Source: Alphaproteobacteria bacterium (GTDB lineage: Bacteria > Pseudomonadota > Alphaproteobacteria > Bin95). From it: a stretch of DNA of 50,903 bases. Shown here piece by piece: positions 8,607 to 16,375 of this stretch. Location: contig JAJEIH010000114.1 of assembly GCA_022827685.1 (NCBI GenBank), positions 1-50,903 of the forward strand, given 5' to 3'. Position numbers and translations under genes: made by a program. The notes under the pieces were generated by a model. That model was not told where the DNA came from, did no database searches, and worked only from the letters and a program-made list of their open reading frames with translations. Each line of letters opens with the position of its first letter. Within the stretch, counting starts at the first letter, position 1.

Positions 8607-9689
8607 TCAACCGGGGCGCGCGGGCGTGGCCGTGAAATGGGGCACGTAGTCCCGGTTGTGCCGGAGGAGCCGCTCGTCGGTGCCGAGCGCATAGTGCTTC
8701 GACATGTCGGGGCTGTAGCGGCTTGCGGCGGGCGTGCGCCCGATGGCCTCCGCCATGGCGCGGATATGGTGCGGGCCGGTGCCGCAGCAGCCGCCGAAAT
8801 AGCGCAGGCCCAGCTCATGGCATTTCTGCGCGAAATCGCCCATCTCGTAGCGGGTGCACTGGAAGGGGTCGAGCCCGACCGGAAAGCTCAGGCCCCCCGG
8901 CAGCGCCTCGGGAAACGGCATGGCGTCGTCCACCAGCGCGCCGAAGGCCGGCTGCAGGGCGGTGGTGCGGTAGGCGACCGCCCAGGTGCAGAGCCGCGCC
9001 GGTTCCACCTCCTCGGCGACCTCGCGGAGGAGCGGCCACATGGTCGCCGGACCCCGGTGGCAGTTGAAGCCGACCAGATGCGCGCCCTCGTCCAGGCAGA
9101 TGCGGCAGGCTTCCGCCAGTGAGCCGTCGAAATCCCGGAGCTTGCCCGAGCGATGGATCGCGAAGCCGAGCACGAGCGGCAGGCCCGCCTGCCGGCAGAC
9201 GTCGATAGCGATCTTCGCTTCGCCCAGATGCGACAGCGTCTCGCAGACGATGTAATCGACGCCTTCCTCCGCCGCCCAGCCGATCTGTTCCTCGAACATG
9301 GCGCGCGCGGTCGCGTCCGTCGCCGGGTCGCCCGGGTCATATTTGTTGGTGTTGCACGTGCCGCCGGCGAGGAGCGTGCCGGGGTGGCGCAGGGCGACCT
9401 TGCGGGCAATGGCGATGGCGTCGCGGTTGAGCCGCTCCAGCAGGTGCTCCCTGCCGATCAGGCGCAGTCTCTCGCGGTGGCCGTAATAGGTGAAGGCGAG
9501 CACCACGTCGGAGCCGCAGCGCGCGAATTCCTCGTGAAGCTGTTCGACGACTTCCGGATGGTCGATCACCACTTCGGGCACATAGGCCCCCGCCTGCAGG
9601 TAGCCGCGCCGCTCCATCTCGAACAGGTAGCCGCTGCCGTGGATGACCGCCTCTCCGGCGGCCAGGCGTTCCATGAGTGCTCCGGCCAT
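8607..9689 (-). CDS. Homocysteine S-methyltransferase family protein
   Basis: These zinc enzymes move a methyl group from betaine, S-methylmethionine or a related donor to homocysteine. The 360-residue protein carries the zinc cysteines C210 (GFNCHRGP) and C311-C312 (GGCCGTGPHH), the TIM-barrel ETLSHLGEA segment around residue 150, and a tail unlike MetH. It lacks the folate, cobalamin and activation domains of full MetH, so it is a stand-alone enzyme, perhaps betaine-dependent. A GGGAGGG ribosome binding site lies before the ATG. With the reductase gene 50 bases downstream it probably forms a two-gene operon. Confidence 0.85.
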   Translation of the reverse strand: MAGALMERLAAGEAVIHGSGYLFEMERRGYLQAGAYVPEVVIDHPEVVEQLHEEFARCGSDVVLAFTYYGHRERLRLIGREHLLERLNRDAIAIARKVALRHPGTLLAGGTCNTNKYDPGDPATDATARAMFEEQIGWAAEEGVDYIVCETLSHLGEAKIAIDVCRQAGLPLVLGFAIHRSGKLRDFDGSLAEACRICLDEGAHLVGFNCHRGPATMWPLLREVAEEVEPARLCTWAVAYRTTALQPAFGALVDDAMPFPEALPGGLSFPVGLDPFQCTRYEMGDFAQKCHELGLRYFGGCCGTGPHHIRAMAEAIGRTPAASRYSPDMSKHYALGTDERLLRHNRDYVPHFTATPARPG

Positions 9690-9887
9690 GACCGCCCTCC
9701 CCTGTCTGCCTGGGGGAAAGCCTGACAGGGCCGGCGCGCGCCATTAGCCGATTTCCGACGCGAATACGCCCGTTTGCGTCACGAGCGGTCGTGCCGGAGC
9801 CGCCTTCGGGCGCCCGGTCCGGCCAGGCGGAAGCCGGACGGTTCGTACCCGTCGGCGCCCTCGAAAAGTGAATGTCTATTTCCTTAT

Positions 9888-9916
9888 TTGACATTATAAA
9901 GAATGAAAATTTATCA
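9888..9916 (+). promoter_or_regulatory. Candidate sigma70 promoter with overlapping dyad
   Basis: A consensus TTGACA at 9888-9893 is followed after 17 bases by TTATCA at 9911-9916, in an AT-rich patch. A dyad GAATGA (9901-9906) and TCATTC (9914-9919) with a seven-base loop overlaps the -10 element, as an operator would. The downstream candidates are the 34-codon ORF at 9958 and the DUF1353 gene at 10079. Confidence 0.5.
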
Positions 9917-9957
9917 TTCGCGCGTCCCCAGTCGCCGCTCCCGGGAGATCGTTATCG

Positions 9958-10062
9958 ATGTCCGGCGCCTTCAGCCCCGCCCCCGCGGAGGACCGCGCCC
10001 GCGACGCCGATGTCGCCGCCGGCGCCGCCCCGACGGACTGCCGCTCCCGTCTCAAATCCTGA
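9958..10062 (+). CDS. Possible 34-residue ORF upstream of DUF1353 gene
   Basis: An ATG at 9958 opens a 34-codon frame ending in TGA at 10060-10062. A GGGAGA sequence lies about ten bases before the ATG. The peptide starts MSGAFSPAPAEDRARDADV and has GC-rich third positions, as real genes do here, and it lies just downstream of the 9888-9916 promoter. No homologue is recognised. It could be a leader peptide or chance; it ends 16 bases before the DUF1353 start. Confidence 0.3.
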   Translation: MSGAFSPAPAEDRARDADVAAGAAPTDCRSRLKS

Positions 10063-10078
10063 TTTGCGGAGTCCCGGC

Positions 10079-10543
10079 ATGGCCCTCAGGCAGCCCATCG
10101 TCGCGCCGCATGCAGCGGAAAACACCTATGAGCTCAGGCGCGATTACCGACTGGAACTGGAGGGCGTCGCCGTCGTCGTTCCCAAATTCTTCACATTCGA
10201 CGGCGCGAGCATCCCCGCTCCCGCCTGGCTGTTCACCTATACGCCCTTTCATCCGGACGTGATGCTGCCGTCCCTGATCCACGACTGGATGTACTATAAT
10301 CACCAGGAGAACCGGGAAATTACCGACGACATATTCTTTACCCTGCTGAAGAACAACGGGGTCAGCAACTTCATGGCAAATGCGATGTGGGGCGCCGTAA
10401 GGGCCGGGGGAGACTTCTTCTGGGACAATCACGACGACGATATCGCAATGCTGACTGCGCTGTGCAGAAAGGTGCGTCGACGGCCGAATTTCGACGGATA
10501 CAAATTTCCGGAGGACGTGATCGCCCGGATCTCCGGAAACTAG
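10079..10543 (+). CDS. DUF1353 domain protein
   Basis: The 154-residue protein matches the DUF1353 family, known from phages and bacterial accessory regions. Recognisable elements are KFFTFDGASIP near residues 37-47, LIHDWMYY near 70-77 and the ITDDIFFTLL segment, a spacing reminiscent of metal-dependent hydrolases, but no activity is established. The ATG at 10079 is chosen because a GCGGAG sequence lies nine bases before it; the frame is open further upstream but codes only a proline-rich low-complexity stretch. Its stop overlaps the convergent AbiEii-like gene by four bases (10540-10543). Base composition is less GC-rich than the flanking metabolic genes. Confidence 0.7.
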   Translation: MALRQPIVAPHAAENTYELRRDYRLELEGVAVVVPKFFTFDGASIPAPAWLFTYTPFHPDVMLPSLIHDWMYYNHQENREITDDIFFTLLKNNGVSNFMANAMWGAVRAGGDFFWDNHDDDIAMLTALCRKVRRRPNFDGYKFPEDVIARISGN

Positions 10544-11190
10544 CCGGTGCCGGCCGTCAGGTCGAGGCAGGTCCGCAGCGCCTCCACCGCCGCCTCGAAG
10601 GATGGCGCCGCCGGATAACCGCCGGTATCGATGGCGGCATATTCATCCGGCAGGCCCTTGCGGCCCAGTGCATGGCGAAGCGTGGCGCCATGGATACGCA
10701 GAATGTTCAGGAAGTCCGGCGTCCCGAACAACCGTGGCGCCGCGCGAGACACGACTGCGAAATCGTATATGTCACGGGCGGCAAGTCCGGCCGCCCGGTG
10801 GTGGAATTTTCGCGCGATGATCTCCTCATCCGGCATCACCCGCACCACACCCGCCACACCGGGCACCGCGACGCGTTCGTCCTCGACAGCATCGGGCAAT
10901 ACCTGCATGGACACGATGAAATCGACTTCATGTGTGCCGTATTCGAGGCGAACGACATTGGCCGTTTCCCGGTAGGGAACCTGCAAATCGTTCAGCCTGG
11001 GGCTGAGCAGGCCGAGAAATTGGATGTCTTCGAGGAAGATGTCGATGTCATGGCTGATGCGGTGTCCATGACGCAGGGCCAGAACGGTTCCGCCTCCCCA
11101 GCGCCAGTCATCGCGAGCGAGGCCGGCGCGGTCGAGAATGCCGACGGCGTCGGCCATCCAGCCGGCCCAGGGCGCAGGGTTCTCATACAC
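10540..11190 (-). CDS. AbiEii/AbiGii-type nucleotidyltransferase, probable toxin
   Basis: AbiEii proteins are nucleotidyltransferases that act as toxins of type IV-like toxin-antitoxin and phage-abortive systems. From GTG at 11190 the protein has 216 residues. It shows WGGGTVLALRHGHR near 31-44, the metal-binding DID at 48-50, D90 in HEVDFI, and the family tail K128, R132, R139-D140 and D143 (AARDIYDF). The GTG overlaps the stop of the upstream 94-residue gene (GTGTATGA), so the two are translationally coupled. Upstream codons in the same frame run into that gene and do not look like AbiEii. The partner is not a recognisable AbiEi, so the toxin role is inference. Confidence 0.75.
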   Translation of the reverse strand: MYENPAPWAGWMADAVGILDRAGLARDDWRWGGGTVLALRHGHRISHDIDIFLEDIQFLGLLSPRLNDLQVPYRETANVVRLEYGTHEVDFIVSMQVLPDAVEDERVAVPGVAGVVRVMPDEEIIARKFHHRAAGLAARDIYDFAVVSRAAPRLFGTPDFLNILRIHGATLRHALGRKGLPDEYAAIDTGGYPAAPSFEAAVEALRTCLDLTAGTG

Positions 11191-11467
11191 CTCGTTGCAT
11201 CCGGTCGAGCGCGGCGATGTCGAGGCCGAAGAGTTCCACCAGCCGCCGTTCGACCGCCGCCGCAGAGAGGCCCACATCGGCCGCAAGCGGCGCGAGACCC
11301 GTTGCCGGCGTCTCCAGCAGCGCCTGCCTTACCCGTGCGACCTCCGGGCCCTCCGGCGCGGCGCCGCGCAGAATGGCCGCGAGGCGCTCCGGCGCCAGCC
11401 GACCGTGACTGACCGAGCCGTGCCGGGCATAGCTGCGCAGGGCCGCTCCGCTGGACATGGGTTCCAT
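11183..11467 (-). CDS. Small helix-turn-helix-like protein, probable partner of the nucleotidyltransferase
   Basis: This 94-residue protein overlaps the start of the AbiEii-like gene by eight bases. Residues about 57-86 (GLAPLAADVGLSAAAVERRL and on) read like a helix-turn-helix. By position it is the likely antitoxin and autoregulator, but it is much shorter than typical AbiEi. A GGAGG ribosome binding site lies eight bases before the ATG at 11467. A perfect TATAAT (11466-11471) overlaps that ATG, so transcription could also start just downstream and use the second ATG at 11458 as a leaderless start. No family name can be given with confidence. Confidence 0.6.
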   Translation of the reverse strand: MEPMSSGAALRSYARHGSVSHGRLAPERLAAILRGAAPEGPEVARVRQALLETPATGLAPLAADVGLSAAAVERRLVELFGLDIAALDRMQRGV

Positions 11468-11520
11468 TATAGGGCCTCCATGGTGGAAGTCCGCACCCGG
11501 GCAGACAGTCGGAGCCCCTC

Positions 11521-12351
11521 ATGACATCGTTTCGCGAGATTTCGGAAACCGGAGCGGAGGGCGAGATCGCCGCCGTTTATGACGAAATCCGCCAGACCTA
11601 CGCCGTGCCTTATGTGTCGTCGCTGTTCCGGCACCTCGCCGCCTATCCGGGCCTCCTGCCCTGGGCCTGGCTGGCATTGCGGCCGGCGCTTGTCTCAGGG
11701 GCGGTGCAGCAACTGGCCTGGCAGCGCGTCGATGTATCCGGCCTGCCGCCATTGCCGCCCCTTTCCCGCGGGGCGCTTGCCGGCCTTGGGGTCGATGCGG
11801 GCGGCCTTGCGGCGATCCGCACGGTCTGCCGAAGCTTCACGCGCGTAAGCCCCGTCAACCTCGTCGTCGCCGCCTCCCTCGCCGGGCTGCTTGGCCAGCG
11901 CCCGCCCGGCGCGGAACCCGCGGTCCCGCTGGAGCCGGCGGGGCTGCCCGCGCCTTTGCCTGCCATGCCCGGCATGGTTCCGGACACAGAGATGACGCCG
12001 GCAACCCGGGCCGCGCTCAAGGTGTTCGAGACGGACCTTGCGGGCGAGGTCTTCGTGCCCGGGCTCTACCGCATCCTGGCGCACTGGCCGGGCTTCCTCG
12101 CACGTCTCGCCGCCTCGCTCGGACCGCTGCTGCGCGACCCTGCCGTACTCGATGCCTGCGAAGGCATTGCCGGGCGGATAACCGCGCTCGCCCCCTCGGT
12201 GCTGGCGGCGATCGAGCAGCCGGCGGAGCCTGCGCCGCTCGCGCCCGGCGAGACCCGGTCCGTCCTCTCGGCGATCCGCGCCTATCGCGGCACGAGCCCG
12301 CAAATGGTCGGCTTCGGCACCCTCATCCTCCAGTCGCTGCCGGACGATTGA
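11521..12351 (+). CDS. DehI-like (halocarboxylic acid dehalogenase family) protein
   Basis: The 276-residue protein resembles the DehI group of 2-haloacid dehalogenases, built from two similar helical repeats. Repeat one lies at about 20-50 (YDEIRQTYAVPYVSSLFRHL) and repeat two at about 169-195 (VFVPGLYRILAHWPGFL); both show the VP-hydrophobic-R-LA-P-G-L pattern. Known members remove halogen from both enantiomers of 2-haloacids using an activated water. I cannot place the catalytic aspartate of DehI without an alignment, and many homologues are uncharacterised. A TCGGAG site precedes the ATG. The next gene follows after 80 bases on the same strand. Confidence 0.65.
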   Translation: MTSFREISETGAEGEIAAVYDEIRQTYAVPYVSSLFRHLAAYPGLLPWAWLALRPALVSGAVQQLAWQRVDVSGLPPLPPLSRGALAGLGVDAGGLAAIRTVCRSFTRVSPVNLVVAASLAGLLGQRPPGAEPAVPLEPAGLPAPLPAMPGMVPDTEMTPATRAALKVFETDLAGEVFVPGLYRILAHWPGFLARLAASLGPLLRDPAVLDACEGIAGRITALAPSVLAAIEQPAEPAPLAPGETRSVLSAIRAYRGTSPQMVGFGTLILQSLPDD

Positions 12352-12431
12352 GCGCGCAGGCGCCGGGTCGAGGCGCGGGCAAGGAGCCGCTATCCTGCCG
12401 CCATGACACGCCATCGACAGGCCATGCGCCG

Positions 12432-13349
12432 ATGACCGCGCTTTCCGCGCGGGAGGTGCGCGAGGCGGCGGCGCTTGTGCGGGAACGGCGGGCGGCGACG
12501 GACCGTGCGCTCAAGCGGCGGGGGCTGACGGTGCTCGCGGTCGGGCTCTCCTTCGGACTGGCGCTGCTGCTCGCCTGGGCCGGCGGCTGGCGGATGGAGG
12601 AGAGCCGCCTCCAGCTTCTCGTCGTGGTCGGCTCCGCCTCCTTCGCGGCGATGCTGGTCTGGGCGCTCGCGCCCTCCCGCCGCCAGCTTCTCGGCGAGAA
12701 GAGCGCGCTCGCGCCGCTGGTGCTGGAGACGCTGGGCGATTTCGACTATGCGCCCGGCGGGCGCATCGCCGAGGACATGCTCGCGCGCTCGCGCCTCTTC
12801 GGCCGCTGGTCGGACTACAGCGGCGGCGACCTGGTGCGCGGCGAGCATGAGGGCCTGCCCTTCGGTTACGCCCGGGCGGCGCTGACGAGGGGCGGCCCGG
12901 CGAAGCTCGAATCGCTGGTGACGAGCGGCAAGGTAAAGGAGGTGTTCCGGGGCGCGGTGCTCGCCGTGGAGGGCCTGCCGCCGGCCGCCGGCACGGCCTT
13001 CGCCGTCACGGACCGGGGCCGGGCGATGGACTGGCTCGCCGACCTCAGCGCCGAAATGCCGGAGCTGCGGCGGCGCGAGTCGGGTGCGCTGGAGGTCTGG
13101 GCCGCGGACCCGGAGGATGCCGGCCGGCTGGCCCGGCCCGAACTGGCGGAGGCGCTGGCAGCGCTCTGCAAGGCGGCGGACGCCGGGTCCGCCGAACTCG
13201 GCCTGCACGGCACCGCCGCGCTGGTGAAGCTCCACACCCGCCGCCCGATCCTGCCCGGCATCGCCGAGGACCCCGTTGACGAGGCCCGCGACCTGCACCG
13301 GGAGATGAAGGCCGCACTTGCCCTTGTCGCCGCCCTGGCGAGGGGCTGA
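12432..13349 (+). CDS. DUF3137 family membrane protein
   Basis: This 305-residue protein has two membrane helices near the N-terminus (about 31-52 and 59-80) and a soluble part with LFGRWSDYSGGDLVRGEHEG, characteristic of DUF3137. The function is unknown. The ATG at 12432 is the only in-frame ATG near the start of similarity. The last 106 bases before the divergent end (13235-13340) recur almost exactly at 15037-15142, in front of the acyl-CoA dehydrogenase gene. This suggests that the gene's original 3' end was displaced by an insertion that supplied a replacement end, so the last two codons differ between the copies. Confidence 0.75.
   Translation: MTALSAREVREAAALVRERRAATDRALKRRGLTVLAVGLSFGLALLLAWAGGWRMEESRLQLLVVVGSASFAAMLVWALAPSRRQLLGEKSALAPLVLETLGDFDYAPGGRIAEDMLARSRLFGRWSDYSGGDLVRGEHEGLPFGYARAALTRGGPAKLESLVTSGKVKEVFRGAVLAVEGLPPAAGTAFAVTDRGRAMDWLADLSAEMPELRRRESGALEVWAADPEDAGRLARPELAEALAALCKAADAGSAELGLHGTAALVKLHTRRPILPGIAEDPVDEARDLHREMKAALALVAALARG
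13235..13340 (+). repeat. 106-bp direct repeat, copy 1 (3' end of the DUF3137 gene)
   Basis: This copy encodes the in-frame C-terminus of the DUF3137 protein. Compared with 15037-15142 it differs at four positions by eye, three clustered near the left end and one near the right end. Beyond the right boundary the copies diverge at once. Confidence 0.9.
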
Positions 13350-13375
13350 GAGGTATTCGAGAAACGGCGCCGGAC

Positions 13376-14950
13376 TCAGGGATACGCCCGGAACGTCCTC
13401 AACCAATGCGCGCGCGGCGGCCGGAAACCAGCCCGGACCAGGCGAGCTTTGGCTTTCAGACTATCTTCGGGCCGAAAATGCACGTCGCTTTCCAGAGTGG
13501 TCGATGATCGGGCGTCCAGATTGAAGGGCGCAAGCCTGACATTGGACGGTCTCTTGTTGAATTCGATAGCCACTTCCACGGTGACGCTGCGAAGCGGGTA
13601 ATCGGTCGGGTTCTCCACGTCCACAAGCAACTGATTGTTCGCAAACACCGGGTTCAGGCGGATATAGCGGCCCGGATTGTCTGCTATATCCAGCATGATG
13701 AAGTCTCTGGACGCCGCCTCTCCGAGGCTTCCGCCCGCGCCTTTGGTGGACCCGAAGAGGCGCTTGGCGTCCGCCCGGTTCCCCTTCGCCATGGCGATTC
13801 TTCCAAGCGTGTAGTTCGCCAGATGGGTCGGCAGCAATCGATTGCTTTGCTCCAGATCTTTCCGGGCCCGGCTTCGCTCCCGCAGCGCATCGCGAGCAAG
13901 GCCGCGCCCCAGGTAATGTCGGTAGTAGCGGGCGTCCCGGTGGACCGCCGCGTCATAGGCGTCCACCGCTTCGCGATAGCGCCGCTGCCGCGCCAGGGCC
14001 TGACCCTTGAGCCCGTGGAACAGGGCTTCTCGGGGTTCCCGCTCAATTGCCTCTTCCAGAAGCCTGAGCGCTTTGCGAGGTTCTGTGTCGAGCAGTTTTT
14101 CGGCCTTGTCCGCCCGGTCGTACGCCGGTTTACGGGCGCGCAGATACGCCAGTCGGCTCCGGTAACGGTCCGCGCCGAGCTCGCCGCCCGGAGGGAAATC
14201 CGCCAAAGCCGCCCGATTCGATTTCACCCGCTCTTTCGATGGAGGGTGGGTGGCGAACAGGCCGCCGAGCCAACCGGGATCCCGCCCATCGGAAAGGGCG
14301 ACGAATTTCTCCTGCAGCGTCACGGCGGCGGTCGTGTCGTAACCCGCCGCGCGCATGTATTTCATGCCGTACCTGTCGGCCGTGCGTTCGTCCGCCCGGC
14401 TGTATCCCCGGTCGATGAGGGCGGAAGCCAATTCGGTGCCGACACCGATGTGGCGCGCATATTTCGAATCCTCGCTCGCAAGCGCGACGCCAAGCGCAAC
14501 CGCGCCGAGTATCAGATCACGGTTCATCGCGCCCACGCCGTGCCTGGCTGCGGCGTGCACGATCTCATGACCGAGCACGGCGGCCAGTTCCGCCTCGTTC
14601 TCCAGTTCGGTCAGGAGGCCGCGATTCACCGCGATCTTGCCGCCGGGCAATGCCCAGGCATTGGGAACGCTGCTGTTCAGCACGACGAATTCGTACGGCA
14701 ACGCCCGGTCGCTGAACCTTGCAACGCTTTGTCCGACGGACGCCACATATGTTTCCAACTGCGGATCGACCGTGTAGCGCCCTCCCGATGCCTGCTGCAA
14801 AGGTCCGTAGTGCCGCCTGCCGGTATCGATCTCGTGTTCGGTCGAAAAGAGCACGAGTTCCTTTTCGCCGGTGACGGGGTTTGCCTCGCAGCCGGCTACA
14901 AGGAGCAGAACCGCCAGAAACGCAAAAGATCGCGACGGTCGAGCTTTCAT
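13376..14950 (-). CDS. M48 family metalloprotease lipoprotein with TPR region
   Basis: The 524-residue protein has a lipoprotein signal with Cys21 (LLLVAGC), then an M48 peptidase domain with the zinc motif HEIVH at 128-132 and the third ligand E188 in SRADERTAD. After it, about 275-400, come TPR-like helical repeats (ALFHGLKGQALARQRRYREA and similar), then a C-terminal beta-rich part. This is the layout of BepA/LoiP-like envelope quality-control proteases. A GGAAG site precedes the ATG; the frame is open further upstream but without similarity. The gene is antisense to its neighbours, has its own promoter-like sequence, is visibly less GC-rich, and is flanked by the 106-bp direct repeat, all signs of insertion. 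Confidence 0.88.
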   Translation of the reverse strand: MKARPSRSFAFLAVLLLVAGCEANPVTGEKELVLFSTEHEIDTGRRHYGPLQQASGGRYTVDPQLETYVASVGQSVARFSDRALPYEFVVLNSSVPNAWALPGGKIAVNRGLLTELENEAELAAVLGHEIVHAAARHGVGAMNRDLILGAVALGVALASEDSKYARHIGVGTELASALIDRGYSRADERTADRYGMKYMRAAGYDTTAAVTLQEKFVALSDGRDPGWLGGLFATHPPSKERVKSNRAALADFPPGGELGADRYRSRLAYLRARKPAYDRADKAEKLLDTEPRKALRLLEEAIEREPREALFHGLKGQALARQRRYREAVDAYDAAVHRDARYYRHYLGRGLARDALRERSRARKDLEQSNRLLPTHLANYTLGRIAMAKGNRADAKRLFGSTKGAGGSLGEAASRDFIMLDIADNPGRYIRLNPVFANNQLLVDVENPTDYPLRSVTVEVAIEFNKRPSNVRLAPFNLDARSSTTLESDVHFRPEDSLKAKARLVRAGFRPPRAHWLRTFRAYP

Positions 14951-14995
14951 TGGGACTTCCGATCTTCGCCTAAGCGATGCGACTGGAATTTCACC

Positions 14996-15023
14996 ATTAT
15001 GCAAGGGCGGTCCCTTGCCGCAA
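14996..15023 (-). promoter_or_regulatory. Candidate promoter of the M48 gene with dyad in the spacer
   Basis: Read on the minus strand, TTGCGG (15018-15023) and CATAAT (14996-15001) are 16 bases apart. A perfect 7-bp inverted repeat, gcaaggg at 15001-15007 and cccttgc at 15012-15018, fills the spacer, an arrangement that could serve as an operator. It lies between the M48 start and repeat copy 2. Confidence 0.45.
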
Positions 15024-15036
15024 GGAAGACAAGGCG

Positions 15037-15142
15037 CACCCGCCGCCCGATCCTTCCGGGCGTCGCCGAGGACCCCGTTGACGAGGCCCGCGACCTGCAC
15101 CGGGAGATGAAGGCCGCGCTTGCCCTTGTCGCCGCCCTGGCG
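15037..15142 (+). repeat. 106-bp direct repeat, copy 2 (orphan 3' end of a DUF3137 gene)
   Basis: This copy keeps the reading frame of the DUF3137 C-terminus and reaches a TAG stop at 15149-15151, but has no gene body in front: similarity stops abruptly at 15037. It sits 34 bases before the acyl-CoA dehydrogenase ATG, the distance expected if it is the original end of the DUF3137 gene. Confidence 0.9.
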
Positions 15143-15184
15143 CGTGCTTAGGCTTTGGCGGCAACGGCAGGAGGGGGAACGCCG

Positions 15185-16375
15185 ATGCAGTTCAGCCGGG
15201 CCGAGGAGGACTTCCGCGAGGAGGTGCGCGCCTTCATTCGCGACGAGTTGCCGCCGGATGTGCGGCACAAGGTGGTCTCCGGCATGGAGATCGCCAAGGA
15301 CGACTACATGCGCTGGCACCGCGCGCTTTACGAACGCGGCTGGGTGGCGCCCACATGGCCGGAGGATCATGGCGGCGCGGGCTGGACGCCCGTGCAGCGC
15401 TACATCTTCGACGAGGAAGCGGGGCTGGCGGGCGCGCCCAGGCTTTCCGGCTTCGGACTCGGCATGGTGGGGCCGGTGCTGATGGCCTTCGGGTCCGAAG
15501 AGCAGAAGGCCGAGCACCTGCCGAAGATCCTCTCCGGCGAGCGCGTCTGGTGCCAGGGCTATTCCGAGCCCGGCTCCGGCTCCGACCTCGCCTCGCTCAA
15601 GACGCGCGCTGTGCAGGACGGCGACGATTATGTCATCAACGGCCAGAAGATCTGGACCTCGCTAGCCCACCATGCCGACTGGATCTTCTGCCTGGTGCGC
15701 ACGAGCGAGGAGCCGAAGAAGCAGGACGGCATCTCCTTCCTGATCTTCCCGATGACGGCGCCCGGCATCGAGGTGCGCCCGATCATCACCATGAACGGCC
15801 TGCGCCATGTGAACGAGACCTTCTTCACCGATGTGCGCGTGCCGGCCTCGAGCCTTGTCGGCGAGGAGGGACGGGGCTGGACGATCGCCAAATACCTGCT
15901 CCAGCACGAGCGGATGAGCGGCGGCGGCGTGGGCGAGCTCAAGACGGCCCTGAAGCGCGTCAGGGACATCGCTGCGGGAGAAGCGTCCGACGGCGGGCGG
16001 TTGATCGACGATGCCAACTTCAGGCGGCGCTGCGCCGACATCGAAATCCAGCTTCTCTCCGTCGAGCAGGTGATGCTGCGGGCGCTGGCCGCCTATTCGG
16101 CGGACCGGGAGCTCGGCGCGCTCACCTCAATGGTCAAGATCAGGCGCAGCGAGGTGCAGCAGGCGATTTCCGAGCTCGGCGTCGAGGCCGCCGGCTACTA
16201 TGCGCTGCCGATGGACGTGAACGCGCTCCGCCACGGCTGGAACGAGGAGCCGGTGGGCGACGAGGCCTTCAACGGCCTCCTGCCGGGCTATCTCTTCCTG
16301 CGCGCCGCCTCCATCTATTCCGGGTCCAACGAGATCCAGCGCAACATCGTCGCCAAACACCAATTGGGGCTCTAG
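15185..16375 (+). CDS. Acyl-CoA dehydrogenase family protein
   Basis: This flavoprotein oxidises an acyl-CoA to the enoyl-CoA and passes electrons to ETF. The 396-residue protein contains the first family signature GYSEPGSGSDLASLKTRA near 120-137, KIWTSLAHHADW at about 155-166, and the C-terminal IYSGSNEIQRNIVAKHQLGL. The chain-length specificity cannot be read from the sequence. A strong GGAGGGGG site lies before the ATG at 15185. Its stop abuts the gpt start with no gap. It stands directly after the orphan DUF3137 3' end. Confidence 0.9.
   Translation: MQFSRAEEDFREEVRAFIRDELPPDVRHKVVSGMEIAKDDYMRWHRALYERGWVAPTWPEDHGGAGWTPVQRYIFDEEAGLAGAPRLSGFGLGMVGPVLMAFGSEEQKAEHLPKILSGERVWCQGYSEPGSGSDLASLKTRAVQDGDDYVINGQKIWTSLAHHADWIFCLVRTSEEPKKQDGISFLIFPMTAPGIEVRPIITMNGLRHVNETFFTDVRVPASSLVGEEGRGWTIAKYLLQHERMSGGGVGELKTALKRVRDIAAGEASDGGRLIDDANFRRRCADIEIQLLSVEQVMLRALAAYSADRELGALTSMVKIRRSEVQQAISELGVEAAGYYALPMDVNALRHGWNEEPVGDEAFNGLLPGYLFLRAASIYSGSNEIQRNIVAKHQLGL

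Noticed and set aside
9872-10078. N-terminal extension of the DUF1353 protein
   Set aside because: The added residues are proline-rich low-complexity sequence overlapping a promoter; the start at 10079 fits the family and has a ribosome site.
13376-15517. Longer start for the M48 protease reaching into the acyl-CoA dehydrogenase gene
   Set aside because: The lipoprotein signal with lipobox starts at 14950 with a ribosome site and promoter; the extension is antisense to other sequence.
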